This document shows, piece after piece, positions 31,997 to 40,264 of a stretch of DNA of 63,481 nucleotides; within the stretch, counting starts at the first letter, position 1; the number at the start of each line of letters is the position of its first letter. Origin of the DNA: Nostoc sp. WHI. GTDB taxonomy: Bacteria; Cyanobacteriota; Cyanobacteriia; Cyanobacteriales; Nostocaceae. The DNA lies in NCBI RefSeq assembly GCF_015714725.1, contig NZ_WBKM01000289.1:1-63481 (forward strand). The letters are read 5' to 3'. Both the position numbers and the translations under genes were made by a program. Under the pieces are notes generated by a model, which was given only the letters and a program-made list of their open reading frames with translations, searched no databases and was not told the DNA's origin.

Positions 31997-33073
31997 ATGG
32001 ATTTGGCAAAGCTTGGGCAGTTAATATTAGTTATGGTTCAGTCTTCTTTATCCCGTGCAACCCTAATTTTTCTATCAAGCGCTCTAGCGGCTTTGTGTGT
32101 TGCCTGTAGTCAAGACAGACGGAACACTGCGACTGGTGGCAATGAGCAACCCGCGCCCATTGGGGATTTGGCATCAATACAGCCTGCCGTCGAACCAGCA
32201 ACACCAGCAGCTACCCCAGAAGCACAGCTGCTAGAGCCATCTGAAAGTAAACCCAGTGTTTTTGAACTGGCGCTAGACAAAGCTGTTAGTGCTTGGAGTA
32301 TCAGCCAATCTGCTCAATCTACAGATGATTGGAATTTGGTGGCGAGTCAATACCAAGGTGCGATCGCTCTGATGCAAAAAGTGCAGCGACAAACCCCAGA
32401 ATTTGCCTTTGCTCAATCCAAAATCACAGAATATCGGCGGCAAATCAAATATGCCAAACAGCAAGCTATTCCTCGCCCTGTGCGCGTTGCCGAACCAAAG
32501 AGGATAGTGGTTGTTGTTCCCCAAATAGCAACTACACCCAAGTTTACATTACCTCCTGTGGCAACAAAACTATCACCACCAAAACCAGCTTTCCCCTCAT
32601 CAGCAGTGCTGATTCCAGATCAGGAAGTATTTACAGCCCCGATAAAAAGGCGGATTGGTGGCACGCCAATTGTCGAAGTCACCTTCAATGGCCAGCAACA
32701 ATTTGAGATGATTGTAGATACAGGAGCAAGTGGCACTGTAATCACCCAACAAATGGCAAATACCTTGGGAATCGTAACAGTGGGCAAAGCTAGGGCAAAC
32801 ACCGCGAGTGCCAGAAATGTAGAATTTCCTGTGGGCTATGTTAATTCGATGGCAGTTGGCGGGGTAATAGTTAATAAGGTACCAGTAGCGATCGCAGGCA
32901 CGGAACTAGAAACTGGACTTCTAGGACATGATTTTTTTGGTAACTACGATGTCACCATCAAACGTAATGTCGTAGAATTTCGTCCGCAATTGCGATCGCA
33001 AATCAATTTCCCAGAAACTCAACTAACTGCTCCAACTTCGTCCAAGCCGCCCCACTTTGTAGAATATCCTTAG
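31997..33073 (+). CDS. Retropepsin-like aspartic protease, probable lipoprotein
   Basis: A 358-residue protein. After a hydrophobic N-terminus (RATLIFLSSALAALCVACS) with a possible lipobox Cys comes a Pro/Ala-rich region, a helical segment (residues about 90-150) and a C-terminal retroviral-type aspartic protease domain. The catalytic Asp is in MIVDTGASGTVIT near residue 240, with LLGHDFFGNYDVTI near the end. The domain normally works as a dimer. The start could also be the ATG at 32033. Its last 71 bp overlap the 3' end of trpD on the opposite strand. Confidence 0.85.
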   Translation: MDLAKLGQLILVMVQSSLSRATLIFLSSALAALCVACSQDRRNTATGGNEQPAPIGDLASIQPAVEPATPAATPEAQLLEPSESKPSVFELALDKAVSAWSISQSAQSTDDWNLVASQYQGAIALMQKVQRQTPEFAFAQSKITEYRRQIKYAKQQAIPRPVRVAEPKRIVVVVPQIATTPKFTLPPVATKLSPPKPAFPSSAVLIPDQEVFTAPIKRRIGGTPIVEVTFNGQQQFEMIVDTGASGTVITQQMANTLGIVTVGKARANTASARNVEFPVGYVNSMAVGGVIVNKVPVAIAGTELETGLLGHDFFGNYDVTIKRNVVEFRPQLRSQINFPETQLTAPTSSKPPHFVEYP

Positions 33074-34070
33074 CGATTTTAATCCCTTGGGCATGATCCA
33101 GCAACGGTATTACACTCGCTACTTGCAGCGCCAATGACGCATTTAAAGCTACCGCATCCTGTTGTGCCTGAGTTCCTTTACCTTGGAGTACGGCCTTGAG
33201 AATCACCGCATTCTCTTGGACATTCCCACCCCGAAGCATAGCTATGGGAGCAGGCGTTACATCCAAGTCTAGGGGATTAATGGTAGTTAACTGCACTTCT
33301 CCCTTGGATAATACGGCCAAGTCAGTTAAATCTCCTAACCCAGCCTCATCAAGTTTTTCTCGCCCGTGCAGCACAATCGCCTTTTCTTTGCCCAAATTCT
33401 GTAAAGCTTGGGCAACAGTTGCCAAAAGTTTGGGAGTAAATAACCCTACCACCTGCCCAGTAGGACGTAAGGGATTTACTAAAGGCCCAAGCAAATTAAA
33501 CACCGTTCGCACCCTGAGAGTCCGCCGTAATGAGGCAACTGCCTTGAGTGCTGGATGCCAACCAGGGGCAAACAAGAAAGTGATCCCTACTTCTTGTAGT
33601 GCGGCTTGCACTTTTTCACTGGATGCACTCAAGTTTACACCCAAGGCTTCCAATACATCTGCGCTCCCTGTGAGACTTGACGCTGAACGATTGCCGTGTT
33701 TAGCGACGGGTACGCCATAGGCTGCGGCAACAAAAGCAACTGCTGTAGAAATATTAAAGGTTGATGACCCATCTCCGCCAGTGCCGCAGGTATCTATTAC
33801 AGTGGTGAGTGCTGAGTGCTGAGTGCTGAGTGGCGAACATTGAGATTGTAATACTTCAGCCATGCCAGTCAACTCGTCGGCAGAAATGCCTCTAAAGTTC
33901 AGCGCTGTTAAAATTGCTCCTGATAACTCTGGGGGAACCGCTTCACTGAGCCATCCTTGCATCAATTCAGCAGCTTGAATACGGGACAAGGATTGGCCAT
34001 CTATTAATTGTTGCAGCAAAATATGCCAGCTAACAGAGGATTCTTGAGCAGTGATTTGGGAAGTTGTCAT
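33003..34070 (-). CDS. trpD: Anthranilate phosphoribosyltransferase
   Basis: A 355-residue enzyme joining PRPP to anthranilate in tryptophan synthesis. Visible are DTCGTGGDGSSTFNISTA (PRPP loop) near residue 95, KHGNRSASSLTGSADVLEALG, and LLGPLVNPLRPTGQVVG. Just before the PRPP loop is an extra SPLSTQHSALTT stretch encoded by 7-bp repeats (33805-33835), absent from the family. The protein is otherwise full length, so it is probably active. Convergent with the aspartic protease gene, overlapping by 71 bp. Confidence 0.95.
   Translation of the reverse strand: MTTSQITAQESSVSWHILLQQLIDGQSLSRIQAAELMQGWLSEAVPPELSGAILTALNFRGISADELTGMAEVLQSQCSPLSTQHSALTTVIDTCGTGGDGSSTFNISTAVAFVAAAYGVPVAKHGNRSASSLTGSADVLEALGVNLSASSEKVQAALQEVGITFLFAPGWHPALKAVASLRRTLRVRTVFNLLGPLVNPLRPTGQVVGLFTPKLLATVAQALQNLGKEKAIVLHGREKLDEAGLGDLTDLAVLSKGEVQLTTINPLDLDVTPAPIAMLRGGNVQENAVILKAVLQGKGTQAQQDAVALNASLALQVASVIPLLDHAQGIKIAKDILQSGAAWTKLEQLVEFLGN
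33805..33835. repeat. 7-bp STRR repeats inside trpD
   Basis: GTGAGTGCTGAGTGCTGAGT: three to four GAGTGCT units kept in the trpD frame. The same heptamer is found in the intergenic array near 52645-52750. Confidence 0.85.
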
Positions 34071-34145
34071 AGCTAAGGTTTGTATGTTGTAGCTATATTG
34101 AGAGCTATGTGAGTTATCCTACCGGAAAATTGGAAGCTATCAAAG

Positions 34146-35021
34146 TCAGGTTAAAAAATCAAGGCTTAACTGCAAAGCTGGATTCACAAGGTTCTCATTT
34201 TGGGCTTTTTCATCCAAATAGTAATTAGTAATGAATAACTCTTTTCCTTTAGCCGCACCACTCTGTCTATAGTTATTCATCCCATATTGCAATTCCCATT
34301 CAGAGATATTAGCCCATTGAAAATTTTCTCGCATTTGCGGTGAGTCATCGTAGGTAATTAGCCAGCGATGATGACATTGTTGCAAAAGTTCAGCAAATCT
34401 CTGATGTTCAAATGAGGTATGCAAGTTACCCCTTTTACCATATAGCTTTGATTTTCTAGCACTAAAATATGGTGGATCTAAAAATAAAAATACATCTTCT
34501 CCTTCTGATTTTAATAGATGACTATAATCTAAATTAGTAATTTGGACATTTTCTGATAGAAGATTTTCTAACTTTTCTAGTCGTTCGATTGAAGAATCAG
34601 TAAATCTTTTATGAAAAGCTTCTTGGGAAAAGCCACCTGATTCTACAGTTCCTGAAAAAGTAATTCTATTCAGGACAAAAAACCGAACTGCTCTTTCTAA
34701 ATCAGATAAATTATTGACATCTATCTTAGTCAATTCTGCAAAAAGTGATTTGCCATCTGTATATTTAACTTTAATATGTCGAATTTCTTTAACTAACTGA
34801 ACTATATCAGATTGGGCAAACTTCCAGAATAAGCAGACTTCACGGTTTAAATCGTTAATCCAAATCTTGATATCAGGAAAGTTTTGTCTTAAATAAATGA
34901 ATACAGAACCACCACCGACAAAAGGCTCTCGAAATTCATCAAAGCTCTGTGGCAAGTATTCAACTATTTGATTTATTGCTCTTGACTTACCACCAGGATA
35001 TCGTAGAGGACTTTTAATCAT
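34146..35021 (-). CDS. D12-class (Dam/DpnM-type) adenine-specific DNA methyltransferase
   Basis: A 291-residue enzyme. PLRYPGGKSRA and EPFVGGGSVF (SAM site) are at the N-terminus, and the catalytic DPPY is in LFLDPPYFSARKSK near residue 190. This is the alpha-class m6A arrangement of Dam and DpnM. ATG at 35021 is preferred over a TTG at 35027. It follows a broken gene of the same strand by 18 bp, which may encode the matching restriction enzyme. AT-rich and without HIP1 sites, unlike the neighbours, which suggests transfer. Target site unknown. Confidence 0.92.
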   Translation of the reverse strand: MIKSPLRYPGGKSRAINQIVEYLPQSFDEFREPFVGGGSVFIYLRQNFPDIKIWINDLNREVCLFWKFAQSDIVQLVKEIRHIKVKYTDGKSLFAELTKIDVNNLSDLERAVRFFVLNRITFSGTVESGGFSQEAFHKRFTDSSIERLEKLENLLSENVQITNLDYSHLLKSEGEDVFLFLDPPYFSARKSKLYGKRGNLHTSFEHQRFAELLQQCHHRWLITYDDSPQMRENFQWANISEWELQYGMNNYRQSGAAKGKELFITNYYLDEKAQNENLVNPALQLSLDFLT

Positions 35022-35039
35022 AACCAAAAATTATAATGT

Positions 35040-36176
35040 TTAAAAATTACTGGATACTTCTATTTTAAGTTTATGATTATTTTGAGCTTCTAAAGCCAAT
35101 TTTTTGATAATTACTTTTTGAGTTGAATTAAAATTTTTAATATTAACTTCTAAAAAATATTCTAGTTCTTTTAGTGATGCATCTGGAAAAACAATAGAAC
35201 CAACAACATTCTTACCTGTAAGCTTTAGCTTCGTAGCAAATAATACTTGCTGCCCGTTCAATATTAAAGAATCTAAATTAGAAAATAAAATTAGCTTGAA
35301 TAAACCCTCTTGAATATCAGGGAGCTTTGGCAAAGATGCTTTTGAAGTGTTTTTTGACTCTTGTATAATATACATATTGTTCTCAAATATTATCTCATCA
35401 GGAGTCAAATAGTAAATTCCCCCAAGATAGTTTTCAATACTAAAAGTGGCTTTTAATCCATCCACTAAATATTCTAGCTTATGAGAAGTTAGTGCTTCTC
35501 ATAAGCTAGCACTCTCAGACCCTTTAAGCGAAATATTCTTAAATTCTTCAAATTCCTCTTTGATTTTATCTAAATATTTATCTAATCCTTCTCGTGAGTG
35601 AATTGTTACTCCAGTTTGATTAAAAATAGAATCATAAGAATCTAGAGCTTTTTCAAAAGTTTGTGTAAATCTTTCTTCAAATAAATTCTTGTTCCAATGG
35701 AGTGCGCTTTGGTGATATGCTAATATTTCACTAATTTGAAATTTGACAAAATCATTAGCAAATTTCTGATTACTCAACTTATTCTTATTCATTTGCCCCT
35801 TTTTGGTACTTTTGTTTGCTGTTTCATAATAAGCAAGTACGATATAGATATTAAGCAAATTCATCCAAGAAATTGTAGAGTATTGAATTTTATCTATATC
35901 ACCATCTTTTCCCTCATCTTTAATTACCGGGATAATAGTTATAACTTTCGAGGAATTATATGTATTATAAATTCTGGCAAATGGATAACTTCTGGTTCTC
36001 TTAGGCGATACCCATTTTGAATAAGCAATCTCAGTTGTAGGTGACTTTATTAATCCATAACCCCTTTCTTTATTGACATCAAATACATCTAAATTAATTG
36101 TACTTAAATTTTCACTTAAGCAAGTTTTATAGGTCACTCCCTTGATAAATCCTGTAAAATGCAGAACTGCTGCCAT
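35040..36176 (-). pseudogene. Putative restriction endonuclease gene interrupted by one in-frame TGA
   Basis: Two reading frames, 36176-35499 (225 codons) and 35465-35040 (141 codons), are in the same frame and separated only by TGA plus 11 sense codons, so they were one protein of about 378 residues. The N-terminal part has VITIIPVIKDEGKDGDIDKI and a helical WMNLLNIYIVLAYYE segment; the C-terminal part is beta-rich. No family is recognised with certainty. The position directly before a DNA methylase and the acidic cluster suggest a type II nuclease. The stop lies inside a perfect hairpin. It could also be two separate subunits or a readthrough gene. Confidence 0.65.
35474..35509. other. Perfect 15-bp hairpin at the internal stop
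   Basis: CTAGCTTATGAGAAG (35474-35488) and CTTCTCATAAGCTAG (35495-35509) with a 6-nt loop. On the coding (minus) strand the TGA stop of the first half lies within the first arm. No T-run follows, so it is not a typical terminator. Confidence 0.8.
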
Positions 36177-36255
36177 ATCTTCAAACTTTTCTTAATATTT
36201 GTCTTTGCCAGAGTTTAGCTCAACTTTGGCTATTAAACCATATAAATGATCAGTT

Positions 36256-37185
36256 TTAAGAAATCGGTTCATAAACCATTTGGGGAATCAACACTTCGTT
36301 TTCTAATTGCCCAATACCTAAAAAGTGAGTCTCTTCATCATAAACTCGCACTATTTTGGAAATATCGAAACTTAGAGAAATTCGCTGACCTTGACACCAT
36401 TTTTGAGCCGATGTTGCTGGTAAAGTAATAGATGACAAATGTTGTAAAGCTGCATCTGGACTAACGGATTCAAATGTCCCGGCTTGTAGTTTAGCTTCTA
36501 AGTCGGTCAAAGTGAGACTATCGGTTAAATCGAAACCACTGCTTTTGGTACGGATCAAAGCCGCAAGAGTGCCACCAGTTTCTAAGATTGCACCTAAGTC
36601 ACGGGCGATCGCTCTAATATATGTACCACTACCACAAGCGATCGCTACATCCAATTCAGGAAAATCTCCTTCTCTCCAGTCCAAAATATCTATCTGAAAA
36701 ATTTCCACTGTTCGCACTGGAACTTCCACCGTTTTGCCTTGGCGTGCTAAGTCGTAGAGGCGTTTACCATCTACTTGAATTGCACTGTAACTCGGTGGTA
36801 TTTGTTCAATCTTGCCATGAAATTGTGTTAGTGCAGTTTTCACTTCTGCCAAACTCAATCCAGCACAAGGTTGAGAAGTGATAATTTCACCTTGTAAATC
36901 ATCGGTTGTGGTACGCACACCAAGGCGAATGGTTGCTTTATAAGCTTTTTCTGTCGGTAAATATTGCAATAATCTTGTGGCTTTACCAAGTGCGATGGGT
37001 AACACTCCGGTAGCTGCTGGATCTAAGGTTCCCGCATGTCCTACACGTTTGAGGCGCAACAATTTTCGCACCCGCGCTACGCAATCGTGGGAAGTCCAGT
37101 CAAATGGTTTGTTTAAATTGAGAAAACCTTGAGATAGCACAATAGCAATATTTTCAACCTTTTCTTTTCTTAAATGCTCAAACAT
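36256..37185 (-). CDS. truB: tRNA pseudouridine(55) synthase
   Basis: A 309-residue TruB. NLNKPFDWTSHDCVARVRK is near the start, the catalytic Asp is in GHAGTLDPAATGVLPI near residue 57, and YKATIRLGVRTTTDDLQG, PPSYSAIQVDGKRLYDLAR and CGSGTYIRAIARDLG follow, with a C-terminal PUA-like tail. It makes the T-loop pseudouridine in tRNA. The first 17 residues (MFEHLRKEKVENIAIVL) precede the conserved start and may be shorter in reality. Confidence 0.96.
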   Translation of the reverse strand: MFEHLRKEKVENIAIVLSQGFLNLNKPFDWTSHDCVARVRKLLRLKRVGHAGTLDPAATGVLPIALGKATRLLQYLPTEKAYKATIRLGVRTTTDDLQGEIITSQPCAGLSLAEVKTALTQFHGKIEQIPPSYSAIQVDGKRLYDLARQGKTVEVPVRTVEIFQIDILDWREGDFPELDVAIACGSGTYIRAIARDLGAILETGGTLAALIRTKSSGFDLTDSLTLTDLEAKLQAGTFESVSPDAALQHLSSITLPATSAQKWCQGQRISLSFDISKIVRVYDEETHFLGIGQLENEVLIPQMVYEPIS

Positions 37186-37222
37186 CCTAATTTCAGCATT
37201 TAAACATGAATTTTTAGTATAT

Positions 37223-37313
37223 AGGACTTACGCACAGGTAACGGAAAATCGAACCACAGAGGCACGGAGAACACGGAGGAATAAGAGTTTGAGAGGTATT
37301 TTGCGTAAGTCAT
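37223..37313. mobile_element. 91-bp MITE-like element, copy 2
   Basis: AGGACTTACGCA at 37223-37234 and TGCGTAAGTC at 37302-37311 are the same ends as at 13693-13783. The interior differs and contains CACAGAGGCACGGAGAACAC. Confidence 0.75.
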
Positions 37314-37425
37314 GGTATAAAACAATCTGAATTCTGTATTCTTAATTCTGACTTCTCTTTTAACCTTTATCTGAAAGTTGACATCAATATTTATGAGCAA
37401 AAATATCAAAGCACCCCAAGCACTC

Positions 37426-37472
37426 ACAAAAAAACTCCCCCTCTAGGATGAAGGGAGTTAACTGAGGGGGAT
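37426..37472 (-). terminator. Terminator of the SAP-like gene
   Basis: On the minus strand CCCCCTC pairs with GAGGGGG around a 21-nt loop and is followed by AGTTTTTTTG, 11 bp after the SAP-like gene stop. Confidence 0.75.
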
Positions 37473-37482
37473 TAATGGATGA

Positions 37483-37860
37483 TTACTGACTTAGTAACCC
37501 GATAGCCATTTCAAGATGCATTTTTGCTTTATGCAAAGCTAGCAGTTTCTCTTGGGTGTATCTATCTGGGTAATTCATGATTCTTCCCTCCATTGTGATT
37601 TTGATGAGTGCAGCTTGCTCATCAGTCGGTGAGTTCATCTCATCTATAGCGCTGCTGAGTGCTTGCATGAAAGCGAAAGTCGGAGATTTTAATCCCTTAC
37701 CATTCTCAAACTGAGATAACGCCATTCGAGGGAATACCATCAACGATGTAATCCATGAAGTCTTGTACCCTTTATTGTCAGTAGGTTTGATGCCATAGCG
37801 CAAGCATAGGTCACGCAGTTCTTTGATGGTTTTGATTTCAAGTTCTGATCGTGTAAACAT
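37483..37860 (-). CDS. Small SAP-like DNA-binding protein
   Basis: A 125-residue protein from the ATG at 37860. LEIKTIKELRDLCLRYGI with the following lysines resembles a SAP motif (helix-extended loop-helix, DNA binding). The C-terminal half is helical with Met-rich segments. It has its own terminator and is divergent from a small RHH-like gene. A TTG at 37878 would add six residues. Likely a regulator or chromosome-associated protein of a mobile or defence module; precise role unknown. Confidence 0.65.
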   Translation of the reverse strand: MFTRSELEIKTIKELRDLCLRYGIKPTDNKGYKTSWITSLMVFPRMALSQFENGKGLKSPTFAFMQALSSAIDEMNSPTDEQAALIKITMEGRIMNYPDRYTQEKLLALHKAKMHLEMAIGLLSQ

Positions 37861-37939
37861 AGAGTTACCATTTCTCAAAAAGTGGTATCGGTGGTGTACT
37901 AGTTTGCAAGACCCAGAACACCACTGATTTAAACTCTAT
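37859..37939. promoter_or_regulatory. Candidate operator in the divergent promoter region
   Basis: Two nested inverted repeats lie between the divergent small genes: GTGGTGT (37891-37897) with ACACCAC (37918-37924), and ATAGAGTT (37859-37866) with AACTCTAT (37932-37939). Their position suggests binding of one of the two products. Confidence 0.4.
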
Positions 37940-37984
37940 TCGCTCGTTTGCATGCAGTTCAAATTATATTTACATATCTCAACA

Positions 37985-38173
37985 ATGCCTAATCCTAAAG
38001 GTAACCCAGAAAATTTAAAAAATTTCACTACAGAAAGAGAAGAACCATTATCAAGTACTATTAGTTTTCGTGCTACTGAAAAGATGAAAGAAGAAGTGAA
38101 GGCACAAGAAGATCCGCCGGAGTTTTGCCGTCAAGCTATCCAAGAGAAGCTAGATAGGAATAAAGGGAAATAG
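37985..38173 (+). CDS. Small RHH-like protein (62 aa)
   Basis: ATG at 37985 gives MPNPKGNPENLKNFTTEREE, then PLSSTISFRATEKMKEEVKA and EFCRQAIQEKLD. A short strand followed by two helices fits a ribbon-helix-helix DNA-binding protein; the GNPENLK start is familiar from small cyanobacterial and plasmid/phage proteins. Divergently arranged with the SAP-like gene. An upstream ATG at 37952 exists but its extra residues look unrelated. Confidence 0.65.
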   Translation: MPNPKGNPENLKNFTTEREEPLSSTISFRATEKMKEEVKAQEDPPEFCRQAIQEKLDRNKGK

Positions 38174-38680
38174 TCTGAAGTCCTTTTCTTAAGCGAACCG
38201 TATTAGAACTGCTATAATTCGACACTGCAAAGATGACCCAAACTGCTACAGATCAAGTTGATAATGGGGATATCTTCGGTAAGATGTGCTTTGCATTTTA
38301 GCGATCGCTTCACCCACTAAATCATGGAAGTCTAATAGAACTTACGCAAAAACTCTCTTAAACTCTTATTTCTTCGCGTCCTTCGCGCCTTCGCGGTTCG
38401 TTTTTCCTTTACTGGTGCGTAAGTCCTATCTAAGAAACTCAACTCAGATTCCGAGTCAGTCGGTTCTAGCTCCAAAATCACAGCATTTTCTGTACGATAG
38501 GCAATAGCATCAAAGTATTTTTCCCATTCGCTTTGGGAAAGCCTAGACTAATATCTGAGAATTTATCTTAGTAAGAAGTATCAAAATTACTGAAAAAATA
38601 AAGCTCAAGATTATTCCTAGATTATTTTATGATAAAAATTGTATTATGCAATAAAATTACAGAGTAATGCTTACAGTTAT
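38174..38680. other. Intergenic region with MITE copy 3
   Basis: Apart from the 91-bp element at 38337-38427 this spacer has no recognised gene. Reading frames across the element are spurious. Confidence 0.5.
38337..38427. mobile_element. 91-bp MITE-like element, copy 3
   Basis: AGAACTTACGCAAA on the left and TGCGTAAGTCCT on the right. The interior includes TTCGCGTCCTTCGCGCC. Same size as the copies at 13693 and 37223. Confidence 0.75.
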
Positions 38681-39166
38681 ATGCGCCCAAAATCTGGATT
38701 GCCAAAAAGAAAAGCCTTAAAAAGAAAACCTATTTTTCAATATGGGTTTAAAGTAAATCCAACTATAAAAAATTATATTAATCCTACACTGATTGAAGGA
38801 TATAAAACTGAAGGTTATATAAACGCTATTTCATTATTTTCTGGATGCGGTGGGTTTGATCTGGGTTTTTTAGGAGGTTTTACTTTTCTAAATAAAAAAT
38901 ATGAAGCTCTCCCGTATAAAATTGTACATGCCTACGATATTGACGAAAAAGCTACTCAAACTTATGCTTTAAATCTTTCAAATGATGTAACTACAGTAGA
39001 TCTTACCAATGTAGATATACGCTCATTGCCTCCTGCAAATATTCTTCTAGGAGGATTTCCCTGCCACGATTTTTCGTCATGTGGACACAAAAAAGGATTT
39101 CAAGGGACTAGAGGTGAATTATATACCGTAATGAAAGATTATATGAATATATATAAACCGGAATAA
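38681..39166 (+). pseudogene. C5 cytosine DNA methyltransferase, truncated after motif IV
   Basis: 161 codons from the ATG at 38681. Motif I AISLFSGCGGFDLGFLG is near residue 48, the acidic DIDEKATQTYALNL follows, and motif IV GGFPCHDFSSCGHKKGFQG carries the catalytic Cys. The frame stops at KDYMNIYKPE, shortly after motif IV. Motifs VI-X and the target-recognition domain, at least 200 more residues, are absent and not found downstream. Presumably inactive. No HIP1 sites and AT-rich, like the Dam-class gene nearby. Confidence 0.88.
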
Positions 39167-39340
39167 GAAGGGGTAATGTTAATACTGCCTAAGATTGTTG
39201 TCCAATCGTAGCTAGAAGGCGGATAAATAGAAACCTAGTCTTCTCTCCTCGGCTTTACTCGTCAGTGGCTTTTTTGTAAATCACTAAAAAATTATGGTAT
39301 CTTCAAATTTGAAAAAGAATGCAGAATTTTGTCAACTCTA

Positions 39341-40264
39341 TTAATCCGTTTTTCCCAAGGCGATCGCTACTGAACCTATGACTACTAAACTTGCTCCCAT
39401 TATTCCGATCAAAGAGAATTGCTCTGGTGGAATCAAAGAAGGTAATCTAACTGATATAATTGCAACTGATATTAAAGTAATAATAGGAGCTAAAGCTAAT
39501 ACTGCGCTTACCCGTGATGCTTCCCAATGTTCTAATGATTCTGCAAAAGCACCGTAAGCAATCAGAGTATTCAAAGCACAAAAGATTAACATTCCTAAAT
39601 GCAAAGCATCAAGTGTAAAAATTGATTTTACTTTGGCTAAAGGAGTGAATAATAAAGCACAACCTCCGTAAATAATCAGCATGATGCTAGCAGAAGGTAG
39701 AGATTGTAATAGCTGCTTTTGTGCTAAAGCATAAACAGCCCATGTTATTGCTGCCAACACAATCAAAATACTACCTAAGATATATGTGTTAGGCGCTGTA
39801 ATTAAATTTGTTAGCTGTTCACGGAAAAATAAAACATAACCGCAACTAAGTACACTTATACCAATCCATTGATACAGCCGATAACGTTCTTTAAAAATTA
39901 TCAAACCGCCCAAACCTAATAAAAGAGTAGATAATTGAATCAGAACTTCAGCATTAGCAGGTGATGTTAGTGCTAAACCTTGCATAAACAAGAAGTAATT
40001 ACTTGCCAAGAAGATTGTAGCGATCGCTAATAATTTCCCAGAAGTAGAACGCAATTGTTCTAAGTTTGGGAGTTTACCGCGTATTCCTAAATACACAGCA
40101 AGCAGTGAAAATGATACTAAAAAGCGAAACCAGATGACGGTGTAGACATCAAGCGCTTGCAGAGTTACTGCGAGTGCAATAGGTAAAATTCCCCACAATA
40201 AAACTGTCAATAACGATAATGCTAGACCTAAGCGCCAACGACCAGAACTTTGATGTAGTGACAT
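39341..40264 (-). CDS. EamA/DMT-family transporter
   Basis: A 307-residue integral membrane protein with about ten hydrophobic helices in two EamA repeats (first block from LALSLLTVLLWGILPIAL, second from LGSILIVLAAITWAVYALAQ). Drug/metabolite exporters of this type move amino acids, nucleosides or other small solutes; substrate not predictable. It ends with a GASLVVIGSVAIALGK helix. Monocistronic. Confidence 0.9.
   Translation of the reverse strand: MSLHQSSGRWRLGLALSLLTVLLWGILPIALAVTLQALDVYTVIWFRFLVSFSLLAVYLGIRGKLPNLEQLRSTSGKLLAIATIFLASNYFLFMQGLALTSPANAEVLIQLSTLLLGLGGLIIFKERYRLYQWIGISVLSCGYVLFFREQLTNLITAPNTYILGSILIVLAAITWAVYALAQKQLLQSLPSASIMLIIYGGCALLFTPLAKVKSIFTLDALHLGMLIFCALNTLIAYGAFAESLEHWEASRVSAVLALAPIITLISVAIISVRLPSLIPPEQFSLIGIMGASLVVIGSVAIALGKTD

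Noticed and set aside
35474..35509. Hairpin at TGA considered as a selenocysteine insertion element
   Set aside because: The TGA lies inside the stem rather than ahead of it, no selenocysteine genes are visible, and cyanobacteria generally lack that machinery.
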